Shown piece by piece: positions 45,792 through 58,553 of a stretch of 64,000 bases of DNA. How positions within the stretch are numbered: position 1 is the stretch's first letter; each line of letters opens with the position of its first letter. The stretch covers positions 560,501-624,500 of the forward strand of contig CP136895.1 in the NCBI GenBank assembly GCA_034359265.1. Direction: 5' to 3'. This stretch comes from Canna indica (Eukaryota > Streptophyta > Magnoliopsida > Zingiberales > Cannaceae). The notes below the pieces were generated by a model. That model saw only the letters and a list, made by a program, of their open reading frames with translations. It was not told where the DNA came from and searched no databases. The translations under genes were made by a program, and so were the position numbers.

Positions 45792-48224
45792 ACACACATA
45801 CACACTTACAGGTACCTCATATCTGTAGAGCCCACTTAGGGCAGATGAGAACAAGAGAAAAGATAACACCAAGTACGAAGCCACGGTAATTGCCAATTAA
45901 GTATCATCCACGGTGAAATCATTTTAGTAGCAATGGATTCGACTATGTATATGGCATGATTAGTTACAGCAAACACAATGGTTGATCACATGCAGAGAGA
46001 GATCGATCCAAAACACCACATTACAATCTGTACCTTTTTCATCATTTTAGGCACCATCTACCATTTCTATTCAAGGCCTAGAGACTACTGAAGCCATCAG
46101 CTGCCATGTATATATCCTTCTGTCATACTCAGCACTATAGTGACTTCTTAAACTGCTCGAAACCCTAATTAGTCCATACTCAATTGAGCATTTTTTTCAT
46201 AATTATATTGAAGAACTAATTAAAGATTAATTAATCTTGCATGATAGAGTGTGTGTGTGTATCTGTATAATAATGCCCATTAGAGTAGTGTGATGGTTTT
46301 GGCCTTTTGGATAGTGAGATTCCGCACATAGAACTGGGCATCACGTACTCAAGCCCTATGCTGGGTTCAGCTTTATCCATCAACTCTAAGTTGTAATCTA
46401 ATGATTACAGTATCGATATTATGAGTTTGGTGCCTCCCAATACTTACAAAGGGCGAAACAATCATATTAAAACAAGTCTCTGCCTAAACAATCTCCAGCA
46501 AAGGACCATATATTTTTCACTTTTCTAGCTGGTTAGCTACTATGTATAGCTAGCACTTCTATATTTTATTATCGACATGCTACTGCTTAAAGAATTCTTA
46601 CAGAACAAATACGTACGTACTCCACTATATATATATATATATATATATAATATAAATTCAAATCTTCAAAACTTAGTCAACCAACTTCACGGGAAAAGCT
46701 AGAGCTTTGCCTTTTTGTCACTTCATAGATAGATATATTCCATGTAGTTCTTTTTCTTCACCCAACTTCTCTGTTTAATTCGCATGAAAAGTTCTGTAAA
46801 TTAACTTTGATCTGCAAACCAAAAGAAGTTGCATGTATGTACTTAGGTTAACTTTGATCTGCAGGCACTTAATTTTAACATATTATTACTGTGGAATATG
46901 ACGAGTATATAGTAGCGCATGCGGCTCTAATTAGATAATGACAATAACATTATTGTGCATGCATGGATGTCCCAGCTGCAACTAAAAAATGTCGTACGAC
47001 TGCTGTTGTGTTTGTCCAGAGCTGCCTCCTGCAAAATACATGTCTATTGCGAACATATATATTCGTGCTCTTACATTACTATATACACAAGGATATATCG
47101 ATGGCGAGATCGAGAGCATATTATATATACATATATATAGTTGCAGCTTAATTTGCCTGATCAAGAGAGATGAGTTTGAGTAGTATACATGTAAAAGAGT
47201 GGTCTCCACTGCAGAGGCTTCAATTCCTCCTCCTCCGACATTGCAATAAAACAAGGGTTTTGCGGGATTCCATTCTCGGTTCCCGCAGCTGGGCTTGGCC
47301 GGGTTGGGACTTCCCAAGGCTCGTGGGGTAGTGTCTGCAATCTGCATGCAGTACCAGCTGTGAGACACGTCCATCATGCATGCATGGACCAAGTCATGCA
47401 TCAGGATAACATTATATATCTATCTATATTATATATTTTTAAACGTACATCGATCGAATTGAGACTCGAGCTAGAATTGAAAGAGAGAGAGAAGAGGGGA
47501 CGGAGTACATAGGAGACATGAAGGGCTCAGTTTTCCATATTATAGTATAAGCAATGGGGCCGGCGAAGTGCGTATGAGGAAGGGATGCAGCGAAAGCCAA
47601 GTGATCACTGATCAGAGAAGAGGGAAGGGGGGGGGGCGCAAGGAAGGATCGCCCATGAGCGAGACATGCAGCTGCCTTGGACTGTGGTCCAAGTTTCATT
47701 TTTGATGTGTCACTGTGTCAGGGAATCCATGTGAAGAAGAAGATGACCACCTCGGAAACCACGCTAATGGCAACGCATCATCGATATCTCTCTTTCTCCT
47801 ATATATGCATGTTCCTGCCAGTTTAATTATTTCTGGAATAACGTGCAATATATATATAATTGAGTTATATATATATAATTATCAACCTGGAGATCATCGA
47901 TGTGCATGTTAGAGCATATATATGCGAGCATCGATATATATATATAGAGAGAGAGAGTAGCGGCGGCGATATATGTCCTGGGAAAAATTTTGGAAATATG
48001 CTTGAAATTGATCGAGGAGATAATATATGATTGATCTGTTGGCTAATAATGCTGGGCGTTGGTTTCTCTTGTATAGCCTTTAAGATTCGAAAAGTATGAT
48101 ACTTGTTAATATGATGGATCGGATCCATGATCATAATTTGGGCGTCAAAAGTTCGCTTTTGATCACTTTAATATTTGTATATAATTATATATATACAAAT
48201 ATAATTTTATACTTGTATACTTTT
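45789..48224. other. Intergenic, no supported gene
   Basis: Contains AT and TATATA runs (46626-46650, 47845-47875, 47935-47950) and a GC-richer patch at 47215-47350 that gives a 139-codon minus-strand frame (46982-47401) of unrecognised sequence. I found no conserved motif or splice partner for it. A long non-coding RNA cannot be excluded. Confidence 0.4.
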
Positions 48225-48800
48225 AAATATAATCGTTACTTGGATCGATTCGATGAAAAATTCGAACTAGACCCGATCTTTTCGAGCTCGAACCGAACTT
48301 TACAAGTGAGCGAGCCGAGCTCAAGCTAACCAATATTCGGCTCGAACGTCTCGCGAGCCAAATCGAACTTTATATATTTATATATAATTATATCAATATT
48401 AATATTTTAGATCGATTTGAATTTTAGAACTCGATCATAAACCCAACTCGATCCAAGCATGCATAATCGCCGAGCCCATTGACGAGCTCAATTGAATTCA
48501 ATAGAATTTGAGCCCATCGAGCTAGCTTGATCTCGAGTCAAGCTTTAATCGAGCTCGTTTGCGAGCTCAATTGAGCTTGATAGAATTCGAGCACATCAAA
48601 ATCGATCTTGAGCCGAGTTTGATCGAGCTCAATCAAGTTCAAGAAAAACAAACGAGCCTAGCGAGCTCAAGTTGCTCGCGCGAATATAACTCGAGCCGAG
48701 CTCGAGCCTAGAGATCAAAGGTCGATCGAGCTCAATAATTTCTTAAACGAGCCAAGCCCGGCTCGGCTCGGCTCGACTCGACTTGACTCGGCTACAATTG
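48225..48800. mobile_element. GAGCTCGAGC-rich MITE (copy 2, longer)
   Basis: Shares GCCGAGCTCAAGCTAACCAA and TCGCGAGCC with the element at 16126-16435 and contains many GAGCTCAAT/GCTCGAG words. It is longer and has internal repeats of the GAGCTCAATTGAGCT type. Its ends are not clear. Confidence 0.45.
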
Positions 48801-49960
48801 ACTTAATGTATATTGATAATTAAACTATATAATAATATATTTCAAAAAAAAAAAGGAACATGCACAACCTCCTCCATTACGGGTATGTGGACTAATTGTA
48901 ATAACACTAACCACTTTTACGCTACAAGGATGAATAATATCGGACGGCTCTTACAATGATATATATGCTGCTACGAATGATTTAAGTATATATACTTGCA
49001 CCCGTTACGCGAAGTACAGACACATATGGAGATCATGCTTAGCAAAATTATACACATGCGAAAAGCTGCAGCTAGTGCCACGTACACATGAAATCAATGA
49101 ACATAATTAAGCATCAATCAATGGCCCCTCTCTCTCTCTCTCGTTTACTTTAATTAAACATGCATGGTGGGCGCATGTAACTCAATAAGCACGTGGATAA
49201 TTAAGATGCCTGTTACGTATACGTGGGTGTAGGACGACTGATCGGGACAGATCACCACTGCTGCATTCCTGCATGCATTCACATTTAATTAATTGTAGAA
49301 AACAACAAATTACGTAATTAAATGGACTGCATCTGCATGGCGCCCCAAGCTGATGATTCCAGCTCACTCAGATAACAGTCCTGCAGGCTACGTAAGCTGT
49401 ACGCTTTAGTTAAATGTACGACGTGCATGCATGCATGCATGCATGCATGCATGTGAATGGTGTACCGTGTACGTCTGTATAATATAATGAATTAATTAAG
49501 CAGATAGACGATATTGTTTCAGCTATGCATTCTCGTCCACTCGTCTTAATTCGTGCTGTCAGATAAAGAATCAGATGATGGCTTGTCTCGTGCATGCGAT
49601 CGAAAGAGACGATTGAGATCTTTATGACCCAAGAGTACTAATTTGACCTCAATTATATATTCGCTGATCGAGTACGTACCATCCATCTGCATGCAATTAT
49701 GCAAAAGCTATGTGGGCTCGCCATCTCCGATATGCTACGTGCGTACAATTTAATTGCATGCACACGTAATACGCGAGCATTTACCATTGACCAAATTGCG
49801 AGAATTAATTCTTTTGGAATAAATATTTTTAAAATTGATCATCTTTATAACATTAACAAAAAAAAAAGGATCAAATTTCAGATGAGCGAACGAAATTATT
49901 CAGTTGGACTTCCAATCCGAAAAACCAAAATTTTAATTAATTTGATTAAAAATTAAAAAT
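48801..49960. other. Intergenic, no gene seen
   Basis: AT-rich spacer with a GCAT tetranucleotide tract at 49424-49452. No coding exon or RNA gene is recognised. Confidence 0.4.
49424..49452. repeat. (GCAT)n microsatellite
   Basis: Seven tetranucleotide units; the repeat is self-complementary. Confidence 0.9.
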
Positions 49961-50175
49961 TATTGCCCAATACTCATTTACTTACCTAGGTTACAAATTA
50001 TATATATAATTTTTTAATTAATTTAGTTTTCGATTCGGATAGGTTCCCGAATTTCAAGAACCGAAACCTAAAATTCAGGTTCGGTTCGGATCAAGAAACT
50101 AAACCAAACCAAAAATTTTGGTTCATTTTTTGGTTCAGTTCGGTTCGGTGTAACCCGATTTTTGGACAGTCCAAA
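49960..50175. repeat. AACCGAA/TTCGGTT-rich repeat, likely MITE remnant
   Basis: Contains opposed GGTTCGGTTCGGAT and CCGAAACC words and a palindromic AAAAATTTTGGTT region. This resembles small plant inverted-repeat elements, but the boundaries are not defined. Confidence 0.35.
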
Positions 50176-50886
50176 CCAGCGCAACTGGAGCAATACTGCA
50201 GTTGATAATGGGCCACCACGGCTAGAGCTGCAGCGTGCTGCTGCTGTGTAGGCTAGTGGTCGTCACCACACCCACCCCTCCCTCCCCTCCTAATCTTACG
50301 TGTCCAGCAATCATGACCAACGTGGAGCCTCTCGTTGTGATTTCGTTAATCCATCTTTGGCAAGCATGAACCAGATTCACCTTTTTATTGTAAGTCATTT
50401 GCACCACAAACAAATCGAAATCACACAGGCAACAAATATACAAGTGCATGATGTTTTGTCTTTGTCCCGGGTTGTCGACAACTCAGGACAACCCATTGAT
50501 AGATTATTTCGGATTATCGATATATGGACGCGCGTGTTGTTGAGACGGACATCTTTAATCATACATATCAAGTATCAACCGAGATAATTTTATTCAAAAA
50601 ACTATTCTTAACTAGATTTCCTTAAATCTTTGATCGATGATCAATTTTTAAAATATTTATCACAAAATGATCATATTAAACAGCGTCCCTTTACCATTTG
50701 ATTGCGTCGGATTCAACTGAAGCCATACCTTGATGTCATTTGAAACTGTCTTAGGGCCTTATGTCGGCCCATTTGTTAGAATTCGGCCCAGTTTTGAATT
50801 CTAGAGCTATTCTTCTCTTAACACTAATTTATGCTGACAAGTTGCTTATTTCAAACCTAATTTAAATCAGCTCTGGTTCTTAATCT

Positions 50887-50893
50887 CTTTATA
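50887..50893 (+). promoter_or_regulatory. Candidate TATA box of the NPC gene
   Basis: TTTATAT in CTCTTTATATCAGCC, about 100 bases before the start codon, in a suitable position for a short leader. Confidence 0.4.
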
Positions 50894-50991
50894 TCAGCCA
50901 CCCACCAACTCCAACGCATCGTCCCTCTTGCCTTCTTCTTCATCTTCTTCTTTCTTCTTGTACGTAAAACAAAGAAGAACAAGTACATAGA

Positions 50992-53900
50992 ATGGCAGCA
51001 AAGATCAGTTTGATGGATAAGATAAAGACGGTAGTGGTGCTGGTGCAGGAGAACCGGTCCTTCGACCACATGCTCGGCTGGATGAAGACCGTCAACCCGG
51101 CCATCGACGGCGTCAGCGACCCCCGCCAGTTCTCCAACCCTCTCTCCACCACCGACCCCAACTCCGCTCTCGTCTACTTCGGCGACCAATCCGAGTACGT
51201 CGTCCCCGACCCCGGCCACTCGATCCAGGCCATCTACGAGCAGATCTACGGCACCCCCTTCGTCGACGCCGACACCACCCCCATCACGCCTCCCGGGGTG
51301 CCCACCCCGCCCATGAACGGCTTCGCGCAGCAGGCCACGGAGGAGGCGGAGGGGATGCCGGCCACCGTCATGAACGGGTACAAGCCGGCGGCGGTGCCGG
51401 TGTACGCGAGCCTGGCGCGGGAGTTCGCGGTGTGCGACCGGTGGTTCGCGTCGATGCCGGCGTCGACGCAGCCGAACCGGCTCTACGTGCACTCGGCGAC
51501 GTCGCACGGGTTCACCAGCAACGACACGCAGAAGCTGGTGGAAGGCCTGCCGCAGAAGACCATCTTCGACTCCCTGCACGAGGCCGGCTTCTCCTTCGGC
51601 ATCTACTACCAGTTTCCGCCGGCAACTCTCTTCTACAGGTCTGCCGTCTGCATGCAATTCTTCTTAATTATTTACTTGGATAAATCTTTTTCATTTATTC
51701 GCTTTAATTTCTCTAAAAAATAAAACAATTTTCAAAATCTACATTTCATGAATTAACCATTTCCAATGTTATTAATTATTTCTAAGTTCTCATCTGCAAA
51801 TTATCGTACCAGCTAATTAATTAATTTAGTTGATTTGGTTGTCTTGGTGAGATTATATATTCAGAATTATATCATATAACTATATATGATTAATTATTTG
51901 AGTCTCTTAATTTTCGAAAGACTAGTTGTGTTTAATTAGATGGGGGTGAGATCAGGTACAGACTGTCTTGCACGCTACAACAATTAAATGACGCAAGCAA
52001 CCAATGCTTGCAGGAATTATAAATAGAATACATATAGTTTATCCAAGTTCACAAAGTAGCAGATTGTCTTCGCCTCGTGATTTCAGTCATATTAATTGCA
52101 AGTTGCCGAAAACTATAGTTAATGAAGTTTAGATAATTAATAGATTAATTAAGTAAACGATATATATATATAACCTCATCGTGCCAGCTTGACTTGACTT
52201 TGATGTATTAATTAGCTAATTGATTCGCCCTTCTGCACATGCTTTCTTCTTTGAAAGGAAATCGAGTTATACCTTTCACTCAGTGCTTTCTTTAATGCAG
52301 TAGTGAACCACAAGCTTATCCTAATTATTAGTTTATTTAATTTGGTAAGTAATTAATTATTAATTATATATTGAGTACAGGAACCTTCGGCAATTGAAGT
52401 ATATCTATTTGGTAAGTAATTAGTCATTAATTATATATATTTTAGGATGTATTTTAATGATCTAAAAGTGAATTTGTTGAAACATTTCAGTCGTTGAAAT
52501 TTTTCAACAGTTTTCACTGCGATCATAAAAATGCATCCTAAAACATTAAAAGTATCACAAAAAAAATTTATTTACTAATTTAGAATTTTTGTTGTTGAAT
52601 CATTTCAATATTTTTACTTTTTAATTGTAAAAATGCATCCAAAAATCTAAAAATATCACCAAAAATTTTATTCACTAATTTCATGGTCATTTGATCACTT
52701 TCAAAAATTTCACTTAAAACTCTCGAAATATTTAAATAGTTTTATTTTTTGACCGTGAATATGAATCCTAAAACTTTTAAATTAATGATTTTTTTTTTGA
52801 GATTTTAGGATGTATTTTTATGATAAAATAAAAATTGTTAAAATATTTCAAAAATTTTAGTGAAAATCGTTGAATTTTAATCTTTTTACCATGAAAATAT
52901 ATTCTAAAATCGTTTAAAATATCATCAAAAAAAATTCATTCACTAATTTAAAATTTTCATAATTTTTTTTTTAAAAATAGGATGTATTTTCACCATCAAA
53001 TTATCCCTTTAGTATTTTCAAGCTAAACATAAGTGTTTTAGTACAAGAATATGTTTGAGATTTTTTGAAAATTTATATTCCAATTTAGAAATATTTCTGG
53101 AAAAAAATCTAGTTATATCTTCCAATGAGTGCTTTCATTAATTCAGTCAACCACAAGCTTGTCCTAATTAGTTGATTTAATTTGGTAAGTAATTAACTAT
53201 TAATTATATATATATATATATATATATATTAAGTACAGGAACCTTCGGCAATTAAAGTATATCCCAAGCTTCCACCCATTCGGGTCGTTCAAGGATCACT
53301 GCAAGAAAGGGAAGCTCCCCAACTACGTCGTCATCGAGCAGCGCTGGTTCGACCTCAAGCTCTTCCCCGGCAACGACGACCACCCTTCTCACGACGTCTT
53401 CGAGGGCCAGAAGCTCGTCAAGGAGGTCTACGAGGCGCTGCGCTCCAGCCCCCAGTGGAACGAGATCCTCTTCGTCATCACCTACGACGAGCACGGCGGC
53501 TTCTTCGACCACGTCCCCACCCCCGTCGTCGGCGTCCCCAGCCCCGACGACATCGTCGGGCCTGCACCCTTCTTCTTCAAGTTCGACCGCCTCGGCGTTC
53601 GCGTCCCCGCCTTCCTCATCTCCCCGTGGATCCAACCTGGCACGGTGGTGCATGCTCCTTCTGGGCCGCATCCTACGTCCCAATTCGAGCATTCTTCCAT
53701 CCCCGCCACCGTGAAGAAGATCTTCAACCTCAGGGACTTCCTGACCAAGCGAGATGCATGGGCCGGCACATTCGATACTGTCCTTACCCGGACGACACCC
53801 AGAACAGATTGCCCAGGTTTGGATATATATTAATGAATTCCATCTCCATGCATCTGATATAAAGTATATGTTAATGGATGATCATACAGTGACATTGCCG

Positions 53901-54236
53901 GAGCCTGTAAAACTTCGACCAACGGATCCCGACGAGGCTTCGAAGCTATCAGAATTCCAGATGGAGATGGTGCAGCTGGGAGCTGTGCTGAACGGCGATC
54001 ACGCCAAGAACACTTACCCTAACGAGCTGGTGGAGAACATGACCGTGGGTGAAGGCGCCGACTACTCGAGCAAGGCCATGGAAACCTTCCTACAGGAATG
54101 CGAGAAATGCCGGAAGAACGGGGCCGACGGCTCGCATGTGGTGGTGGTGAATCCACCCAAGGATGTGCAGGCCGGCGCCCCAGCCAAGTCACTGTTGGAG
54201 AAGATGCTCTCCTGCTTGCCATGCAACAACTCTTGA
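50992..54236 (+). CDS. NPC4: Non-specific phospholipase C (NPC3/4/5 type, NPC4-like)
   Basis: Hydrolyses phospholipids (and in some members phosphosphingolipids) to diacylglycerol and a phospho-headgroup. Exons 50992-51638, 53239-53816 and 53890-54236 (GT-AG, phases consistent) give 523 residues. It starts without a signal peptide, as in the NPC3/4/5 branch, and has the phosphoesterase signature [16 protein letters not shown] (about residues 14-29), then [35 protein letters not shown] across the first splice, [11 protein letters not shown], and the catalytic-type [15 protein letters not shown] and [14 protein letters not shown] in exon 2. The tail ends SCLPCNNS, with cysteines that could be lipidated as in NPC4; that is inference. 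Intron 1 holds a partial duplicate of its own 3' end. The terminal part of exon 3 is repeated at 61884. Confidence 0.94.
52270..52410 (+). repeat. Decoy copy of the NPC intron-1 acceptor and exon-2 start
   Basis: Diverged direct duplicate of 53112-53265. It includes AACCACAAGCTT, TTTAATTTGGTAAGTAATTA, and an acceptor TACAG followed by GAACCTTCGGCAATTGAAGT, the first bases of exon 2. A consensus donor (TTG|GTAAGT) follows after 31 bases, making a cryptic mini-exon (52381-52411) that would shift the frame if included. Confidence 0.75.
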
Positions 54237-54803
54237 TTTATTTAATCGAATATATAATTGCTTTCATAATTAAGTTTGAAATTTAATTTGCTTGTTTTAT
54301 GGGATTATTATATGCACTTAATAATATTTTGTTAATAAAGACCTCTATTATGATGATGATATAATAAACGCTTACTTGATTTGTGCAGATTTCCCATTTC
54401 ATTATCTGGATGAGGTTGTTAATTAACTTACAATTTGACTGAAAGTTAAAGAAGAACACTCAACAAATAAATTAACATCCACCTAAGTTACTATTAAATT
54501 AATGCATCATTGAAGATAAATACTACACACCATGAAAATCCAATTCGTACTCAATCACAAGTATCTGAGCATGGTTTGGAGTAGTCAAATAAATTCAAAA
54601 ACAAAGACTCAAACAATCCTTGGGTGCAACAGGCAATAGCTTTGCCCACCTACGTAATTAATGCTCTAGTCATTAAGGATTAATATATATCACATAATTA
54701 AACAAATTTAATATCATCCAGTCTTATCAATCACAATATTTGTAAACTTATCCCAAATATTGAGAATATCCCAAGAATAAATATTATTCTATTGAGTAAA
54801 GAA
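54080..54803 (+). repeat. Segmental duplication, segment A copy 1
   Basis: End of NPC exon 3 plus 3' flank. Nearly identical to 61884-62608 with an offset of about 7.8 kb. Only a few substitutions and small indels separate the two, so the duplication is recent relative to most repeats in the window. Confidence 0.95.
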
Positions 54804-55209
54804 TATGAGAAGGACATAATTTAAAACTGCACTTTATGATTTATGTATCAGACTCTTTGAATTATAATTTTATATCAGTTTGAATACACAAACATCATTC
54901 ATACACATAACATCATTCATAATACTGTTAACAATTTTTCCAATGTGAATCTACTAAGTCGGGAATGCTATTAATACACATAACTGAAACATCATTCACA
55001 CTAATTCACATAATACTAAAACATTCCGTTAACACAATACTTAAAAAAAATAATATTAATATTCAATTTACACCATACTTCAACAAAAAGTTGAAACATT
55101 CAGTTTGCACCATGATCCATTAAGTGACATTCAGTTTACACCATGATCCACTAAGCTGAAAATAGTATACAAACATTTACATCTTGGTCCTCTTTCTAGC
55201 ACATATTTT

Positions 55210-56681
55210 TGTTGGCGAAATGCCGACCATAGGGGGGGTGAATACTGTGTTTACTAATATGATTAGCCTAAATCCCAATTTTAAAAATTTACTTAGTTCA
55301 TTTAGGCAATTTACAATTTAACGATTAGATGCGGAAGCGATAAATAATTAAACAATCGAAGCAATCAATCAATCAATACAAATACAGTAATTTATAGTGG
55401 TTCGGCCCCAATGCCTACTCCACTACCTAAGCACCTCGCTTAGGATTTTCAAACTAGTTTTACTAGATTAATTTACGTTTCCCTTATACATAGGACTTTT
55501 CACTTGAAGAGACACACTCTAGACCTAAGGCACTTCAATTCCACACCCGGAAGTCACCGCCTTCTTATCGAGAGTCCTCTTCCACCTCAACCCTAAGGGA
55601 TAACTAAACTAATTCTAGTAACAACTACGTTTTACAAAAGTGGTTTTACACATAACACCAGGTAACCACTTGTACACAACAAGACCTAATAGCCTAGGTC
55701 TTCACACAAACCCAAATCAAAAAATAGTTTCGAATAACAGTTAAAATTACAAGGGAAAAGAGCTTTAATTAAAACAAAATTATCTACTCTTTTCCAAGCC
55801 TTAAAACCTTCAACTCGGCCAAGTCGTTGAGATTGAATTAAATCCCGAGTTGAGGAAGCAGACGGAGCTTGAAAAAGAACTCGATGAAGAATAGGGCGCA
55901 CTTCAATCAATCTTTTGGAAGGCTCAAATCTTCTTTTTAAAGGCTCAAAAAATCTGTAGGAGTGAAGGAAGAAGGTTAAAAAGTTTATATGAGGGTATAT
56001 TTATATCATGCTGAAGAAACGACTGTTCAACGGATAAAAAACTATCCGTTACAGGCCGCTGGTCGAATGGTCGATCGATCGACTAGTCGACCGCAGCTTC
56101 GACTGCTGCCCTTTACTCTATGGTCGGTCGACCGACGGGTCGACTGCCCAGACACAAAAACATCGATCCCGATATTCGGTAGAATGATGCGATTTGCGTC
56201 TTCGGGTATCTACAGGTCGGTCGACCGACGGGTCGATCGCCCGAGCTACTGCCCGTTTTGGGCTTCCATCGGTCGACCGGCCGATCGACCGAAGTAGCTC
56301 TGCTACTTTTTACCTTCATTCGGTCGACCACCCGATCGACCGAACCTAGGTTGAGATTGATTTCTTCAACCTTTTTCTTCCGCGCTTGGTTTCCGGGTTC
56401 CGACTTTCAACGAGCATCATCTCAGAGAGCTTTCCATGTGATCTTGGAGCTCGTCCGATGCGACTTTGGTGCACTCGTCGATCTTCGATAGATTTTCGAG
56501 ACGAACCCAAGCGCGACGATCAATGTCCTTTCGATTTCCGATTTCTTCCGATATTTCGATCGAGGACATCGAACACTATTTGATATGGAACCTGAAATAT
56601 ATTCTCAATGAAATCATTAGTCCCATATTTGTTATCATCAAAATCGAAATTAAGACTAAGGTTGAAAACCTATAGCCAACA
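55210..56681. mobile_element. Copia-type solo LTR (SIRE/Maximus style) with palindrome cluster
   Basis: Begins TGTTGGCGAAATGCCGACC and ends CTATAGCCAACA, with inverted termini TGTTGGC/GCCAACA and a perfect five-base target duplication ATTTT (55205-55209, 56682-56686). The interior has GTGGTTCGGCC and CCTACTCCACTACCTAAG, typical of SIRE/Maximus LTRs in my judgement. There is no internal domain, so it is a solo LTR. It is absent from the second copy of the segmental duplication. Confidence 0.78.
56061..56346. repeat. Five palindromic GGTCGACCG repeats
   Basis: Five units at about 56061-56094, 56122-56147, 56216-56243, 56269-56293 and 56320-56346. Each combines GGTCGACCG-type and CGATCGACCG-type half-palindromes around a three- to four-base spacer, spaced roughly 50-95 bases. 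They lie inside the solo LTR. Confidence 0.85.
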
Positions 56682-56686
56682 ATTTT

Positions 56687-57373
56687 TTTCTTCATTCTAT
56701 GAAACAAAATCTTACAATCAGTAAACTAAAATAAACTATTTTAAATCGAAGTTAAGAATCACTAAACAATACAGTAAACCATGCCCTAAACAATACAGTA
56801 AACTATAAAAAATGCACAAGTAAAGCAATCTAAAAATAATGCAGTAAAAATGTCCTAATATCAATGCACTAAACAATGAAAGTAAACTAATCTCAAGGCT
56901 CTAAACTGAATATCTGATGTGATAATCTCAAAGCTAATCTAAAATTTAAAAAACCCTAAAACTTACGTTGTGTCGCTATTCGCCATGTTCCACCAATTGA
57001 TTAAAAAGTTCTGTGGATGATTAGGGTTCCTCGTTGATTAAAAAGTTCGGCGATTTAGCTTTTGATTTGGACGATTAGGGTTCAATCGTCATGGTCGCCA
57101 ATGCCGTTGGGATGAAGAGTCGAAAAGATAGGGGGGGGGTGTTCACACGGTGTACTTTTAAAGTTAATTTAAATCGAATGGGTCGGAGGGGGGTTTTGCG
57201 CATGAGTGACTTTTACCGTTAAGTGACTAACAGACGGACTAACGAACGAGGACTTTTCGAACCAAAAATATAGTTGAGGGAGACTCCGTACTTACTTAGT
57301 AATTTAGATATTCTTTGAAAACAATGACTATAGTCTATGGGTTCTTTGAAATTTACCCAAAATATTATAAGCA
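56687..57373. other. Copy-1-specific spacer
   Basis: Sequence between the solo LTR and duplicated segment B, with no counterpart in copy 2, where segments A and B are only about 160 bases apart. It has ACAATACAGTAAAC-type repeats near 56765-56825 and a GC-rich patch with a G run at 57131-57139. It is probably transposon-derived. Confidence 0.45.
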
Positions 57374-58553
57374 AATGGCTCTCGCGTTGGAGCACTCTTT
57401 CAATTTAGGATCCTTCCCAACTATTGCAGCATTTACATCCTTATCAGGCCATGTACATGACGCGAAGAGGTGCCGGGCCCACCGCTCACCACATTGGATG
57501 GCAGATATGTGACAATTTGATGATACTACTTACAATTACCGCTGGAGATGATCATTTCGTCTTCTCGTGTAGGCGGTGTAGCACCTCGATTTGTTCACCC
57601 ATCCTCTCGATCAGCTCGCTTCGAAATTGACCATGGGATGTTCCTACCAGCTTGCTAGTAGTGAGCTAACATGGGACCCTTTGTCTTTATGCAATCAGAG
57701 GCGGAAGCCGAGGTGGGTAGGTTTCGACGGATGAAAAAGAAGTGACTCATCGCTGGACCTAAATCCCGTTGTCTTCAAAAGCCACGCTCCCGCCCCTCCC
57801 CACTCCCTCGCCATGCCCCCTCCTGTCTGCTGTTCCGCTTGGCTCCACTTCGTTCCAGCAACGTCGCCGTTGCCGCAACCGCCACCATGAGCTTCGCTTC
57901 CCTCTGCGGCTCCTCAGGTCCCCGCCTCTGTCTTCGGAGCCTGGGGCTCAGCCCCGGCCGCTCCGATTCCACCGCCCAGTCATCTTCCACCATTTCCGTC
58001 AGGATCAACCATTCGGAAGCCTCCTTTTTATCCGTCCGAGACGGAGGAGGTGATTCGTCCGCCGCGGTCAGGTCGCCACCCGGATCTCCTCCGGCGTATC
58101 GTCGTGGGGAGTCGTCTGTGCCCGGCTTGTTGACGCGTGGAGAAGAAGAGGGTGGATCGAAGGGAGAGATTACATCCACCTGCCTGGGGAGGAAGTCGCT
58201 GAGGGAGAGCGAACCAATTCCGATGTATCCACCACCGGTTGCTACAAACGCGGCCACGAGCGTCGGAGATAAGAAGGGCACCGCCGACCCATTGGCTGTG
58301 CCGAGCGCGGGCGTCGTTGAAGAGAAGGAATACGTTTGGGCAAACAATTACCGGCCCAGTTTTCTGGAAAAATTCATCTGTAACAAAGACCGGGCAAAGG
58401 AGCTGCTCGATATGGTAAGATTATAAATATTATTGAGTATGTTTCATATATGATGTTGAACTAGTCAGGGGATAAAATTAATAGTTTCTCATTGGAAAAT
58501 GTTAACAGGACAAATCTATATATATTGGTATTAAGTATTAACCATCAACATAA
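57374..58553 (+). repeat. Segmental duplication, segment B copy 1
   Basis: Matches 62772-64000 almost base for base, covering the upstream region, exon 1 and the start of intron 1 of the RFC3-like gene. Offset is about 5.4 kb. The main differences are a 51-base in-frame absence in exon 1 of this copy and scattered substitutions. Confidence 0.95.

Noticed and set aside
46982..47401. 139-codon minus-strand ORF
   Set aside because: No recognised family, no splice partner, low-complexity ends; kept only as a remark on the GC-richer patch.
50857..51657. 266-codon ORF antisense to NPC exon 1
   Set aside because: Shadow of a GC-rich exon; Gly/Arg/Val-rich with no motif.
57775..58347. 190-codon ORF antisense to the RFC3-like exon 1
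   Set aside because: Shadow frame; the sense frame carries the conserved VWANNYRPSFLEKFICNK and a proper donor.
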